55,845 nt of DNA, from the NCBI GenBank assembly GCA_000226015.1, contig JH152965.1, forward strand, positions 149,145 through 204,989. The letters are read 5' to 3'. Positions 11,639 to 22,457 of the stretch are shown here, one piece after another; position 1 is the first letter of the stretch, and every line of letters begins with the position of its first letter. The position numbers and the translations under genes were made by a program. Source of the DNA: Mnemiopsis leidyi. Lineage: Eukaryota; Ctenophora; Tentaculata; Lobata; Bolinopsidae. The notes under the pieces were generated by a model, which worked only from the letters and a program-made list of their open reading frames with translations, did not search any database and was not told the origin of the DNA.

Positions 11639-12446
11639 TTATAAATGCGTTAGGAACGGCCCAAAATGACAAATTAAAAGGAACCCGCCTGCAATTTATA
11701 GACTGTTTTCACAGTTCAATGATAATCTTGCCGAAGAGCTTTCATATACTTCCTAAATACCCCGCAGTTAGCAAGGTAATGTAAAGCTTGAAAGATCAAG
11801 GTTAAATCAAATTTCAATAAAGTTAACAGTTAAGAATTAAGATTGTGTCTTAATTGATTTGTTAAAATCTGTCGTCAATTTCTCTGCCAGTAGAAAAGTT
11901 TAAAGAAAGTTAGAGATAACTTAAATCTGTCAAAGATATAATGGGAATTTCAGATGACTCAGTATAAAGTGTTCTTGTCGATACCAAGTTACTTAGTTTA
12001 TGTTCTTTATTTGTAGACCACCAATGCGATTTCAGACACTTTTTTGTAAGTTTTTGCAGTAGTTTATGGTTTTATTTTTGTACGTACTTACATTCTCTTT
12101 AGAATTACTGATGCTAACGCCCTATCAAATTTTAATTTATTTGTCAGCCATTGTCTGTGGCAATTTTATTCCATCTTGATTTAGTAGTAATTATCTTCTA
12201 ATTGTACACATATAATTTATATTAAATTTATTTTTCAATGATACCAACAAAACATGGGTCTCAATGTGCTAGTGTTTTCTCATGCAAACATGTAAATTAC
12301 TAACTTCCAATTTTGCTTTTAAGTATGAACTAACATATTTAATATTACAATAATGTTAATAAGAATTTACAATTTCAACGTTTTATGCATTTAATTCGTA
12401 CTCTGAATTTTTTAAGCAATTGTACTCTTCAGCCGATGAATGAAAA

Positions 12447-12638
12447 ATGAAGATTCAATACCCGCCAGTACTCGAGTATTGTTTAACATATAGAGACTTC
12501 TTCACAGTTCAATCCGGAAAACAAGATCCAAGCTTGTTTGAGGTCTTCAATTTGGCCTATCTTTATTGGATAAGAGACCAACCTTTTGTTAAAGATTATT
12601 TCAGTGTTATTTCCACTTCCTCTATAAGGCCACTATAA
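12447..12638 (+). CDS. Small HMG-box-only Maelstrom-like ORF
   Basis: A 63-residue uninterrupted frame that is almost entirely one divergent HMG box of the Maelstrom kind. It begins MKIQYPPVLEYCLTY and continues with SLFEVFNLAYLYW, then QPFVKDYFSVIS. It lines up with mael-1 exon 1 (Y-x-x-Y, S-F/L-x-E-L-x-L-A, D/Y-W, P-x-x-V-K-x-Y/H-Y) and more closely with the HMG exon at 15491. No downstream MAEL-domain exon is found before the next gene and no strong donor is visible. It may be a mini-gene, an orphan exon or a decayed copy. It sits on the same strand between mael-1 and the HMG-only gene. Confidence 0.45.
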   Translation: MKIQYPPVLEYCLTYRDFFTVQSGKQDPSLFEVFNLAYLYWIRDQPFVKDYFSVISTSSIRPL

Positions 12639-13239
12639 AGCCTTTCCTGGCTGTATTCTGAATTCTGATACAAGACTTATTTTAATGATCTGAGCTAAAA
12701 TTTCTGGTCGGATCATTTACGATCAAATGAACACGCAAGCTTGTTCCTGTAATCGTTGTTGATCTGATCCGACCTTCATTTCGATTATCTGAACCAACAT
12801 TTTGGGTAGGATCATTTATGATCACGTGATCGTATGACATAAGAGCTAATTATCCTGTGAATAACCCAAGTATAAATAGTACTTTAAAAACCATCCTAAT
12901 GGTTTAAGTACCTGGCTGCAATGCTTACCTTCATCCTGACAGAAATCCTCTTAACCCTAATGGCTACACAACAAGAAGAAACAATCCTAAATGTATGCAA
13001 CGTCCTACCTGTACCTCAATCTCAGATATAGACTAAAGTCTTCTCCTGTACCTCAAACTCAGATACAGCTTCCTCCTGTACCTCAACCTCAGTTACAGCT
13101 TCCTCTTACATAACCTAAGACACAGCTTCATCATGTACTTCAACCTCAGATACCTTATACAGGCGTTTACAGGCAGTTACTTAGGTTACTTAGGTAAAGT
13201 TTATTATCGTAATAGGAAAGGCCATCAGATGTCAGACAA

Positions 13240-14330
13240 ACTCACTGGCGAGCAGTCTACCAAGGAGTTGGACTAGCTGCAGCTATAACCAACGATCGGA
13301 GGTTCGTCAGGTATCAAAGCAGGAAACTCTGACAAACTGATTTTTACAGAGTCGAACGAAACTGCACCTTTCACACTTGCCGGCACTGTGTTCCATAGCC
13401 TTGGTGCCCTTACTGCAAATGAATTATCATACAGTCTCTGGTTTCTCAAGGAACTCGCCGGGAAAGGGAAGGAACAATTGCTCGTGTACCGAGTCTAGAA
13501 TTCTCAGTGGATTTGATATCACAGCAGTTGGGTACAACATTGTTGAGAATCTTCCACATCATAAGAATAGTATAACGTTCCCTTCCACTGAAGTGACATC
13601 AGCTTCAGATGAGAGAGCCTTTCCCAATAGGCCATGTTTTCCATTCCACCTGCAACATGGCACACGCCCTCCAAAAGCTGGATGTTAGTCATCGTAACAG
13701 GGTTCCAAAGCGGACAACAATTTTCAAGTAGGCTTCTAACCAATGACTACAAGGTAGTCATGACTGTCTTCTCGCGAGTTTTAAAGGCACTGAGGACCCA
13801 AGATAGAGTGCTTCTGGCTCTATTGACCATGTTAACAATGTGTCACAAGCAGCTCAGATCATTTGAAACCATGACACCAAGGTCCCTGACACTGTCGACT
13901 AGATAAAGTATAACCTTTGCTGGATACCTGATAAAGCAGAGTTTCTATAAAAGTATAAAGAATGGAAGGTCTGAGAATAAGCCCCTTTTGTTGTGAAGAT
14001 GGTCAAGAAGGGAAGAAGCTCACATTTCTGCTCATGGAGCTTCATGTTGTTTCGGCGAGCCCACTTCGGTATGTTATCCAGATATGTCTGAAGTGAAAGA
14101 CAGTCTTCGGTGCAGCTAATGAGCTTGGTTAAGTACTAGTGTAAGGGCAGAGATACTGTGCTTAACTTTCGAGAAAGATTTTGCATACTTCGGATTGACT
14201 TAAATCTTATCAACAGCTTTTTTTAACCTTGATCAAGGTGATGAACATGCCGTCTACAGTCCGTATACAAGTCTCGAGTCTGTACAAGTTTGGGAACGCT
14301 CTTTTTTCCTGAGGCGGAGTCTTTGCTTCT
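13240..14330 (-). pseudogene. Degenerate non-LTR retrotransposon (RT thumb/C-terminal part)
   Basis: On the minus strand the broken frames read, in order, a segment like W-A-R-R-N-N-M-K-L-H-E-Q-K-C-E (about 14020-14090), then VRSLLENCCPLWNP and LEGVCHVAGGM and YWERLSHLKLMSLQ (about 13560-13740), then NQRLYDNSFAVRAPRLWN (about 13390-13460). These are the familiar motifs C-terminal to the catalytic domain in Jockey/CR1-type reverse transcriptases. Several frameshifts and stops show it is dead. The catalytic part is missing or unrecognisable. Confidence 0.7.
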
Positions 14331-14880
14331 GCAGAAAACACTGCAGTCATATAACTAAAGGTGGTAAATTATGAGACTTTGACTAAACTTAACCTTTTTC
14401 TACCGTTCATAATTCATATTTATCTAACATACTCTTAAAGGTCTCAATCAACTCCCTCATGCCTAAAGCAGCGACTTTCTAAATTTTACCTGTAAAACCA
14501 TGTTCGTTTCACATAACTTAATTCTACAATCATCATGGAAGAAGACTTCTCAACTGGCCTTTGCCCTTGTTACTGATGTCAGTTTCTTGAGTTTACCCTC
14601 TTCAAGACCCTGAAGACTTTTTAGGATTCTCTTGACCTCTCCAACATCGGAATTCTTGACAATCCTGCTTTTACCAGAGTGAAAAAGATGAGCTGCTTTC
14701 CTTTCACAAAACCTTCCTGGAACAAGAGATGAAGAAACTTCAAAGATCTGGCGAGGATTTTCCTTAGAGAGAGCATTGAAAAGAAGGAGGGACAGTCCGC
14801 AAACAGGCCGTATTTTGACGAAAGTATTACATAATGTTGGCGTTGCTATAGTAGAAAATAGTCAACAACTTACATTGTTA

Positions 14881-15450
14881 GTATCAAGCCGCCGACAAAT
14901 TATCCCAGCACTGTAACGTCGAGAGCAGATGTCACATCAGATCTGACGTCGCGACATCTAATACTTTTACCGAAATTTGCATTGCATTGCATTGCATTGC
15001 ACTTCAGCTCTTATTACAACTTTTTCTCTCACTTGGATTTCTTGCCAGCCCCCTGATCCCGAGGCTGTTCTTGTTACCTGGAGCAATTTCATGTCGCGCT
15101 AGTTTTACATGGTGTAATTTATTTGGTAAGAGTCGGCACTAGTTGTTTATTTTTGATTGATTATTTTTGGCCCTGTGTTTCACAATCATTAATTACTGCA
15201 CCTATGATCTAAAGGCTTATCTCCCTTAACCGAACCCTTTATCTATCGTGATCTAACATAGATAATTTAACCAGGAATAATTTATAATCGCATTCTAATA
15301 TCCTTCTGAACTTGTCTGAACTCTGAATTGTAACTAGACAGGAGAAAAAATTGCGGCTACCTAAAATATTTAATCTGGTATGCCGTCTATCTCACCGAAA
15401 TGGCACGTCCAATTGGGACGGGTCATCCAGGCTAGACAGGCAGCATACGC
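14881..15450 (+). repeat. Duplicated 5' flank, copy 1 (TIR element plus ~380 bp)
   Basis: It begins with a degenerate copy of the cctcggtatcaagccgctgac TIR element (14881-15065) and continues with unique-looking DNA. That DNA includes aatggcacgtccaattggga at 15399, and the whole order reappears at 21205-21950. The similarity ends just before the HMG exon of the gene starting at 15482. Confidence 0.75.
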
Positions 15451-15481
15451 CATACCAACAGCTCTATCCTCAATAAGGTGT

Positions 15482-18400
15482 ATGAATAGTATGAAATTGA
15501 AGCTCTCCCCTCTGTTGGAATACGCATACTACCATAAGTCGTACTACGAGGAGCACTCCAATAAAGACCTGTGTGTGTTCGAATTGGTCAAATTGGCATT
15601 TCCTGATTGGTTGATCGAACCAGTTAATGTCAGGTGCTACTTTCGGGCAATAGCTCGAGGAGAAATTCCAGCGTCGGAGTTTTTCAGTTTCTTCCAACTT
15701 GAATCTGATAATGGTAAGCTGTGACAGTTAATTATTAATCAAGTAGAAGCTAGGCTTCTTATGCTGAGTGTTACTTTTTTGCTCCATTTTGTTTATCTGT
15801 CCATATTCGAAATCCGTTGAATCGATTTATTGTCAATTATTACCAAACCTTTTCAGTAATACCTACGATCCCACCCCATACTAGAAGTACCACTTGTGGA
15901 CCAACTGAATTTTTCACCACGGAAAGTGGACCATCAGGTGATCTTCATTTTTGGTATTGAATAAGTTCGAATTCGATTTTTAAAGTAAATTTAAGTAAAT
16001 ACTTTTTTCGAATTTGAATATTTCTAGGAGTTAGGTGACTTAAGGAATAGTCTGTTAAAGTTTGAAGAACTGTAATAGAAAGAATTGTCTCTCAGTACGG
16101 CAGAAAAATAATTTGGGGTCGTTTACATATGACGTCATCTTTCAGAGGGAGGTGGTTTCTAATTTTGGCGATTGATGATGAGGGGGAAGGGGGTTGGGCA
16201 ATGATGATGTCATCAAAAATCGACAATTATTTGGAGATTTTTAGGATTTTTTAAAGAATTTTTTCATAAGTAAGACAATTTTCAAGTTATTTTTTTGATA
16301 AAACATATGGTATAATCTAAACTGTAAAAAATTATTATGTTCATTTCTACCAAGATCACTCAATATCAATATGTCTCAAGGTGTAGGCAAAGTTCTTTTA
16401 AGGTTGCTACTTCGGATAGTTTTTTCATTTTGGGCTTCGTTCCATATCATTTAGGGCTGCATTGTAGGTCAAGTTAGATTAATGAAATTTCACAATTAAT
16501 TCTCCGAAGCATTTTCTGAAGGGTGGCTTGATGCAAGAGCAGGTTTTGGCGAAATTCCTGAGATTTAGGATCCATGCGTCAACCTTCTGTATGAAGCAGA
16601 AGAGATGAGCTGCTGCAGTTGTATGCGTTTGGCTTGTTGCAACCTTAAGTTTCTTAATAAACCATACCTCGCTTCTCTGATGCTTTCTTCCCGATGCTTC
16701 CTTATAGTTAATAATGGTACATCGTTTTTAGTCCTAAAGACGTTGAGATTCCTGACGTTGAGATTCCNNNNNNNNNNTCCCGTATGCTTCCTTATAGTTA
16801 ATAATGGTACATCGTTTTAGTCTACAATCGTTGAGATTCCTGACGTTGAGATTCCTGACTTTTTTATCATGCTAATTTACCTCTGAAAGTAAGGGGGTTT
16901 TGACATGCTGACGATTGTTGACTAAGGGGGGGGGGGGGGGGGGGAGGGCGAGGAGGGTAGAAAAGCCGAAAATTTGATGACGTCATGGTTGATGACCCTT
17001 ACCATCAGAAAGGCCCACCTTTTTGTACCAATGGTGTCTTCATTAGATCAATTTTTCAGGAACCGTAGGTGTTGGTGAGATGAAACAAGCTTTCACTGTA
17101 CCTATGCACCTCTGTATCACGCCGCTGACAAGAAACTGTGCATGCAACGTAAACGTGGAGCCGCCGCAAGATAACCGCACTACAAACAAACACGTGGAGC
17201 CGCCGCTAGATGACCGCACTATAAACGTGCTCGTGGAGCCGCCGCTAGATGACCAACAGAAAAAACTTACTCGTGGAGAAGCCGCTAGATGACCGCACAA
17301 AAAACGTACACGTGGAGCCGCCGCTAGATGACCGACACAAAAAACTTACTCGTGGAGAAGCCGCAAGATGACCGCAACTATAAACGTACTCGTGGAGCCG
17401 CCGCTAGATTACCACACAAAAAACTTACTCGTGGAGAAGCCGCTAGATGACCGCACAAAAAACGTACACGTGGAGCCGCCGCTAGATGACCACACAAAAA
17501 ACGTACACGTAGAGACGCTGGGAGTGAACGGGGCAAATTATAAACACATTGAGGCATCATGCTATAAAATGCAAGTATTTATTATGAAATTCAAAAAAAG
17601 GTTGATTAATTACATCAACAACTTGCCAAAATGAGCTGCGACATCTCGCCCAAGTTTTGAGGGTCCCAGTGAGTCCTAAATGTTTCTTACTTCGTTAAAA
17701 GTTACAAGTATCATTTTGTTGAAGCCGCTTCGTTTTGCCAGGGAAGCTGATGATAAGGCCTATAATTGTGCTCCATTAATTGAAACTCACTGTGGTATAC
17801 CGGATCCGCCCAACTCATTTAAAGATTATCATACTTTCAAAACGTCTCACAGAGGTATGTGCATTAAATTCATGTAATGCAGTAATCTACCTTATCATAA
17901 AGTCTTATGCTCCAGCATTGCTCCTATTGTATGGTAAACATCTGAGTCCCAGCCAGACTCCATACTTATACCTTAAATACCCTCCACCCCAACAGTAGAA
18001 CAAGGACTCGGCAGAGGAATAATGGCAGTATACAACAGACGAAAATTACGTTCAAGTTGTACGCTTAAATCGCATTTTTATGGCCTTCACAACTCCGTCG
18101 GACAGGAAGCTAACGGTAGGTTTATTGAGGGTGCTTTTTAAGACTTAGTCACATCCCTTTGTGCAGTAATCGAGGTGCAGTGGCGTGCAGAGATAAGACT
18201 CTTCATTGATGCTTGTAAATGTAATTAAACAGTCTTAACTTTGATTGTCATTCCGATTTTTGATAAAATTCTTTTTGTTCTTTGTGATCATTAAAATTTA
18301 ACGAAATTCTTATTTTGATGCTCATCTCAAACATGATATTTACAGCACCCGAAAAAAAGCCGCACACGTTTGATGAACTATTGAACAATCTTATGTAAGT

Positions 18401-19374
18401 GTACTTCTTCATTGTTTTCCTCATCATGGTTCATGGATTTTTGTTAAGATGGTAAACTGTCGGAATCTTGGAAGTATCCACGAAGTCAGGCACATTTTCA
18501 TTACAGTTCTAAACTTTCGTTACAGTTTCAAAGGATTTTCTAAAACTGGTTGCTCCTTTCTCGGCCTCAACTATCCTGTATCTCCCTCCCTTGCTATACT
18601 TTCTCCCCTTTCTTTAGCATGTTTCTACCATCTTATGAACCCTCCTTTTCTCTCTCCCTCTATCTCTCTCTCTGGTTGGTGATGTAGACTATAGTGGTAT
18701 TAGCGTTGAACTCCTATGCTGGAGATAAGGCCAGTGGTTCGAGTTCTACATCCGCTGATCTTAGAGGAGTGTAGTAATGACAGCCACATGAACGGGAAAC
18801 CGTTAGATGTGGAGGGTATGTGATAGAACATTTTAAAATCTTACAGGTGTAAAAGCTTTGGTAACCGGAACAGGTGTAAGAAATCCTCTCCTTCTTTTCC
18901 CTATCTTTTTCAGTCCGTTTCCTCGAACCTCTTCTCTTCCCTTTTTACAGATAATGTGGACGGTTTCAGAAATTAATTTAAATGTTCTTTTTTATTCCTG
19001 AGAGTTTTAATCAAACACGAAACAATTTCAGTTGTCAGTCAGACAAAAAAGACCGCAAAACAGCAAGTCCATATCTTGCTAGTCTAATGAAACACGGTTC
19101 GGAAAAAACGCCGGTCGAAAAACCTACAAGATCACAAGACCCAACTGAGGGATCAATTGTTCAAACGAAAGGTAACTGTCTTAGTCATATCGGTCATAAA
19201 TCAATATAGACCCTTTTAATTAATGATTATGCAAATGATTTCTCATTTAAATACCAATTAAAGCAATCTCATACATATCTTAATATCTTATGAGTAATAA
19301 CTAAAGGGTCTAATAAACACTTTTTTCCAACAGATATAGACGATGGGATACAACTCAACCGCGCCAAAGTGTGA
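15482..19374 (+). CDS. HMG-box-only Maelstrom-like gene with 13-residue repeats
   Basis: Proposed exons: 15482-15713, 15857-15937, 17060-17600, 17742-17854, 17996-18115, 18346-18394, 19032-19171, 19334-19374. Phases agree at every junction and the total is about 438 codons. Exon 1 encodes a Maelstrom-type HMG box (SPLLEYAYYHKSYYEE, then VFELVKLAFPDW, then VNVRCYFRAIARGE). Exon 3 is a tandem array of a 13-residue unit (VEPPLDDRTKN-like). The later exons are basic and low-complexity, ending NRAKV. No MAEL domain follows. Inside exon 3 the frame runs into a stop at 17290-17292; three one-base length changes in the repeats together restore it. Either the gene is damaged, the assembly has indel errors, or splicing avoids this block. 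I chose ATG 15482 because the in-frame ATG at 15380 lies in repeat DNA; ATG 15491 is equally plausible. Confidence 0.6.
16768..16777. other. Assembly gap (10 N) between duplicated flanks
   Basis: The ~75 bp on each side carry the same text (cttccttatagttaataatg... ending gacgttgagattcc). This suggests contig ends that overlap but were not merged, or a tandem duplicate. It lies in intron 2 of the HMG-only gene. A run of about 20 G follows at 16925-16944. Confidence 0.95.
17145..17540 (+). repeat. 39-bp coding tandem repeat (about 10 units)
   Basis: Unit consensus gtacacgtggagccgccgct plus agatgaccgcacaaaaaac, encoding a 13-residue V-E-P-P-L-D-D-x-T-K-N-V-H type unit. Alternate units carry gagaagccg instead of gagccgccg. 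Three units are 40 bp rather than 39. Confidence 0.9.
18690..18860 (+). mobile_element. tRNA-derived SINE, copy 1
   Basis: A tRNA-like head with a B box ggttcgagttc (18736-18746) is followed by atccgctgatcttagaggag and tgaacgggaaaccgtta. The copy near 44365-44545 shares this order. Lies in an intron of the HMG-only gene. Confidence 0.6.
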
Positions 19375-20350
19375 ACACGATTACAATAGGACTTATAAAT
19401 ATTAACGGGTTATTTAAATATGGGTTTAAAAAGTTTTGAATTAAATTTTACTATAAAATTATATTAGTGTAACCAAAGTGTCATTCCTCCGTTCAAAACC
19501 TTAAAATCCTAAAATGGTGAAATTAAGAACCTGCAAACAACCATCATATATTTCGGGGAAAGTCGTTGCACGCATCGTGTTTTCTCGATACTCAATGGTC
19601 AATAGCTGTCCACATGACACCTGTTGACCAATAAGACCATTGCAAAGTCATTGACGGCCAAAGTATCGTCAGATGATGCAAAATTGTATGACTTCACACT
19701 AAGTATATTGACGATCATCACACATAAAGTGTCTCATAATTGATGATTCGTCCAAAATCTCAAATTGACTTAGAATAAAGTCACACTAATACATTTCAAT
19801 GAACTTTATGGTAACATATTATTTCAAAATCGTTTGGTAACGATTAGTTACGACTGTCACGGATATGTAATGAGCATTAAAGGCAAGCAAACAAACGTTA
19901 CCCTAGTTGTATGCAGAACTTATATACATTTTATAAAAACTTAAAAAAATATGGTTTTGAAAGGTTTAAATGACCTCAGAATTAGTAGAACTTTTATATG
20001 TTTTATTATTATCACAGATCGAAGCTAGCATCAAGTTTTTATCAAAAAAGTTCTTAATCTAATTTATTGATAGATTAGCTGGGCAGTCCCGGAATAACTT
20101 CGAGCCTGATAGTTAGTCTTGATCTTAGTACCTTATTAGTGTGTGTACATACACATTACAGATCAGATTCATGGTAAAAATAATGAGTACTTGGCGTCCT
20201 CAAACAAAACGTATACTCTTAGTGTTGCTCCATGAACGTGAGACTAAGACTTTCTGTCAGCGATAGCAGATACTATCATCTTGAGAATCTGGTATTCTAG
20301 CTTGGTGTTCAGTACAGTTAGTGAAAAAAGTTTATTTATTTATACCTGAG
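19375..20350. other. Intergenic stretch after the HMG-only gene
   Basis: AT-rich, roughly 1 kb. I see no coding frame, RNA gene or clear repeat boundary in it. Confidence 0.5.
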
Positions 20351-21400
20351 CCTCGGTATCAAGCCGCTGACAAGAAGTCCCAGCAGTGTAATGTCGGGAT
20401 CAGATGTCACATCAGATCCGGTGTCGCGACATCTGATTTTCCCGACATTACACTGCACTTTGTTTATTCTATATGTTAAAACATAAAATAACCGCTCGTT
20501 TCAATTTTAACCTCATTGGGACTTCTTGTCAGCGGCTTGATACCGAGGCATTACTGACGGCTAGTTTGTTTCCACTTTCTTCCTCTGATATGACGGCAAC
20601 AGTTCTGTTATTAAGATGAGCCTGATGGAGAAGCAGTTCAAGATCAAATATTAATTACATTTTTTAGATCTTTTTAAAATTTAAATTGATATTAATTAAC
20701 ATAGATAAAGACTCTTCTAGGTCGTTAGAACTTAACAGTATAGTTGATTCCAAAGTTCTTCATTAAACTTACATGGGCCTCGGTATCAAGCCGCTGACAA
20801 GAAGTCCCAGCAGTGTAATGTCGGGATCAGATGTCACATCAGATCCGGTGTCGCGACATCTGATTTTCCCGACATTACACTGCACTTTGTTTATTCTATA
20901 TGTTAAAACATAAAATTACCGCTCGTTTTAATTTAAATCTAATTGGGACTTCTTGTCAGCGGCTTGATACCGGGGCATTACTGTCGGCTAGTTTGTTTCC
21001 ACTTTAGTCCTCTGATATGACGGCAACAGTTCTGTTATTAAGATGAGCCTGATAGAGAAGCAGTTCAGGATCAAATATTTATTACATCTTTTGGATCTTT
21101 TTAAAATTTACATTGATATTAATTAACATAGATAAAGACTCTTCTAGGTCGTCAGAACTTAACGGTATAGTTGATTCCAAGGTTTTTCATTAAACTTACT
21201 TGGGCCTCGGTATCAAGCCGCTGACAAGAAGTCCCAGCAGTGTAATGTCGGGATCAGATGTCACATCAGATCCGGTGTCACGACATGTGATAGTTGATAA
21301 TCTTTTCCTGACATTGCATTGCATACTGCACTTCAGCTCTCATTTAAAAATTGTCCTTCTTCTCTCAGTGGGACTTCTTGTCAGCAGCTTGATACCGAGG
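20351..21400. repeat. Tandem array of a 427-bp unit containing a TIR element
   Basis: Three units begin at 20351, 20778 and 21205, a constant period of 427 bp. Each holds a ~200-bp element with ends cctcggtatcaagccgctga and, inverted, cagcggcttgataccgagg, plus internal palindromes (ggatcagatgtcacatcaga, tcgcgacatctga). The third unit has a different interior that matches the single copy at 14881-15065. The ~225-bp linker (tttgtttccactttcttcct...) repeats between units 1-2 and 2-3. Confidence 0.9.
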
Positions 21401-21950
21401 CAGTTCTTGATATCTAAAGTCACGTCTTCATTTTAATATATAATATTTCTGATATGAAACACGTGACAGAAAACTTAGTAGAATTGGCCATAATTTAGTA
21501 GTTGTTTTTTGGGCAGTGGTAGACGGTGTAAAACTGTACACTGAAAGACCTCATGATTCGGCACTAGTTGTTTACACGTTAGTTTACGTTGCCATGGTAC
21601 TAAGAGCATTATATATAAACTCGCTAGAATTATCTCCGATTTTCTTGGCCCAGTGTTTTAAAATTTGTAATTAGGTACTGCACCCATGACCTTACGGCTT
21701 ATATCTTGTAATCTAACCCTTTATCTCCCTTACTCCCACAACTTACCACCCGTGATCTAACATTCATAATTTAACCATGAACAATTTATAATCACATTCA
21801 AAGATCTTTCTTTAGAATTATTCTGAATTAAAACCAGACAGGAGAACAAGTTGCAGCTACCCAAAATATTAAAGCTGGTATGCTGCCTATCTCACCGAAA
21901 TGGCACGTCCAATTGGGACGGGTCATTTCGGCGGGACAGACAGCATACCA
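21205..21950 (+). repeat. Duplicated 5' flank, copy 2
   Basis: Matches 14881-15450 in order, including catgaacaatttataatcac and aatggcacgtccaattggga. It breaks off near 21950, about 500 bp before the mael-2 start codon. In copy 1 the corresponding point is followed by the HMG exon; here it is not. Confidence 0.75.
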
Positions 21951-22457
21951 GGAAAGTGTATCCCTGATAGATGTTTATTTATAACATTTATTGCAGTGAA
22001 ATGCCTGGAACATGTTTATCTGTGTAGTTTAACCAGTAAGATATGTAGTAGTTTTATCAATACAACAGCGAATATTTCTTAATAGCTAGGACTCATTGTC
22101 GGCCTATCAGTGACATGCCATGCATGTGTGAGTCGAATCTTTTTTAGTTGTTGTAATCGTGGTGGAAAGAATTACTCAAAAAATTGGTTAATAAGATGCA
22201 AGAATGTAGCAATTTTAGTTTTGTCAGTTGCACCGTTCGCGTTGAAATATCATTAAAAATTAACAAATCTTTCTGTCAATATTTATATCACAAATCTATC
22301 GTTTTCCTGTATCCCAAACACAAACCTCGTGAAATCTAACTTTGAGTAGACAACTACAAATACAATAAACATGAAATTATATCCTTGATATAATCCCCGA
22401 CTATATCACCACCAAGACAACAAAGATAACCACTCCCCCCTCATAGCTCTAAGAACT

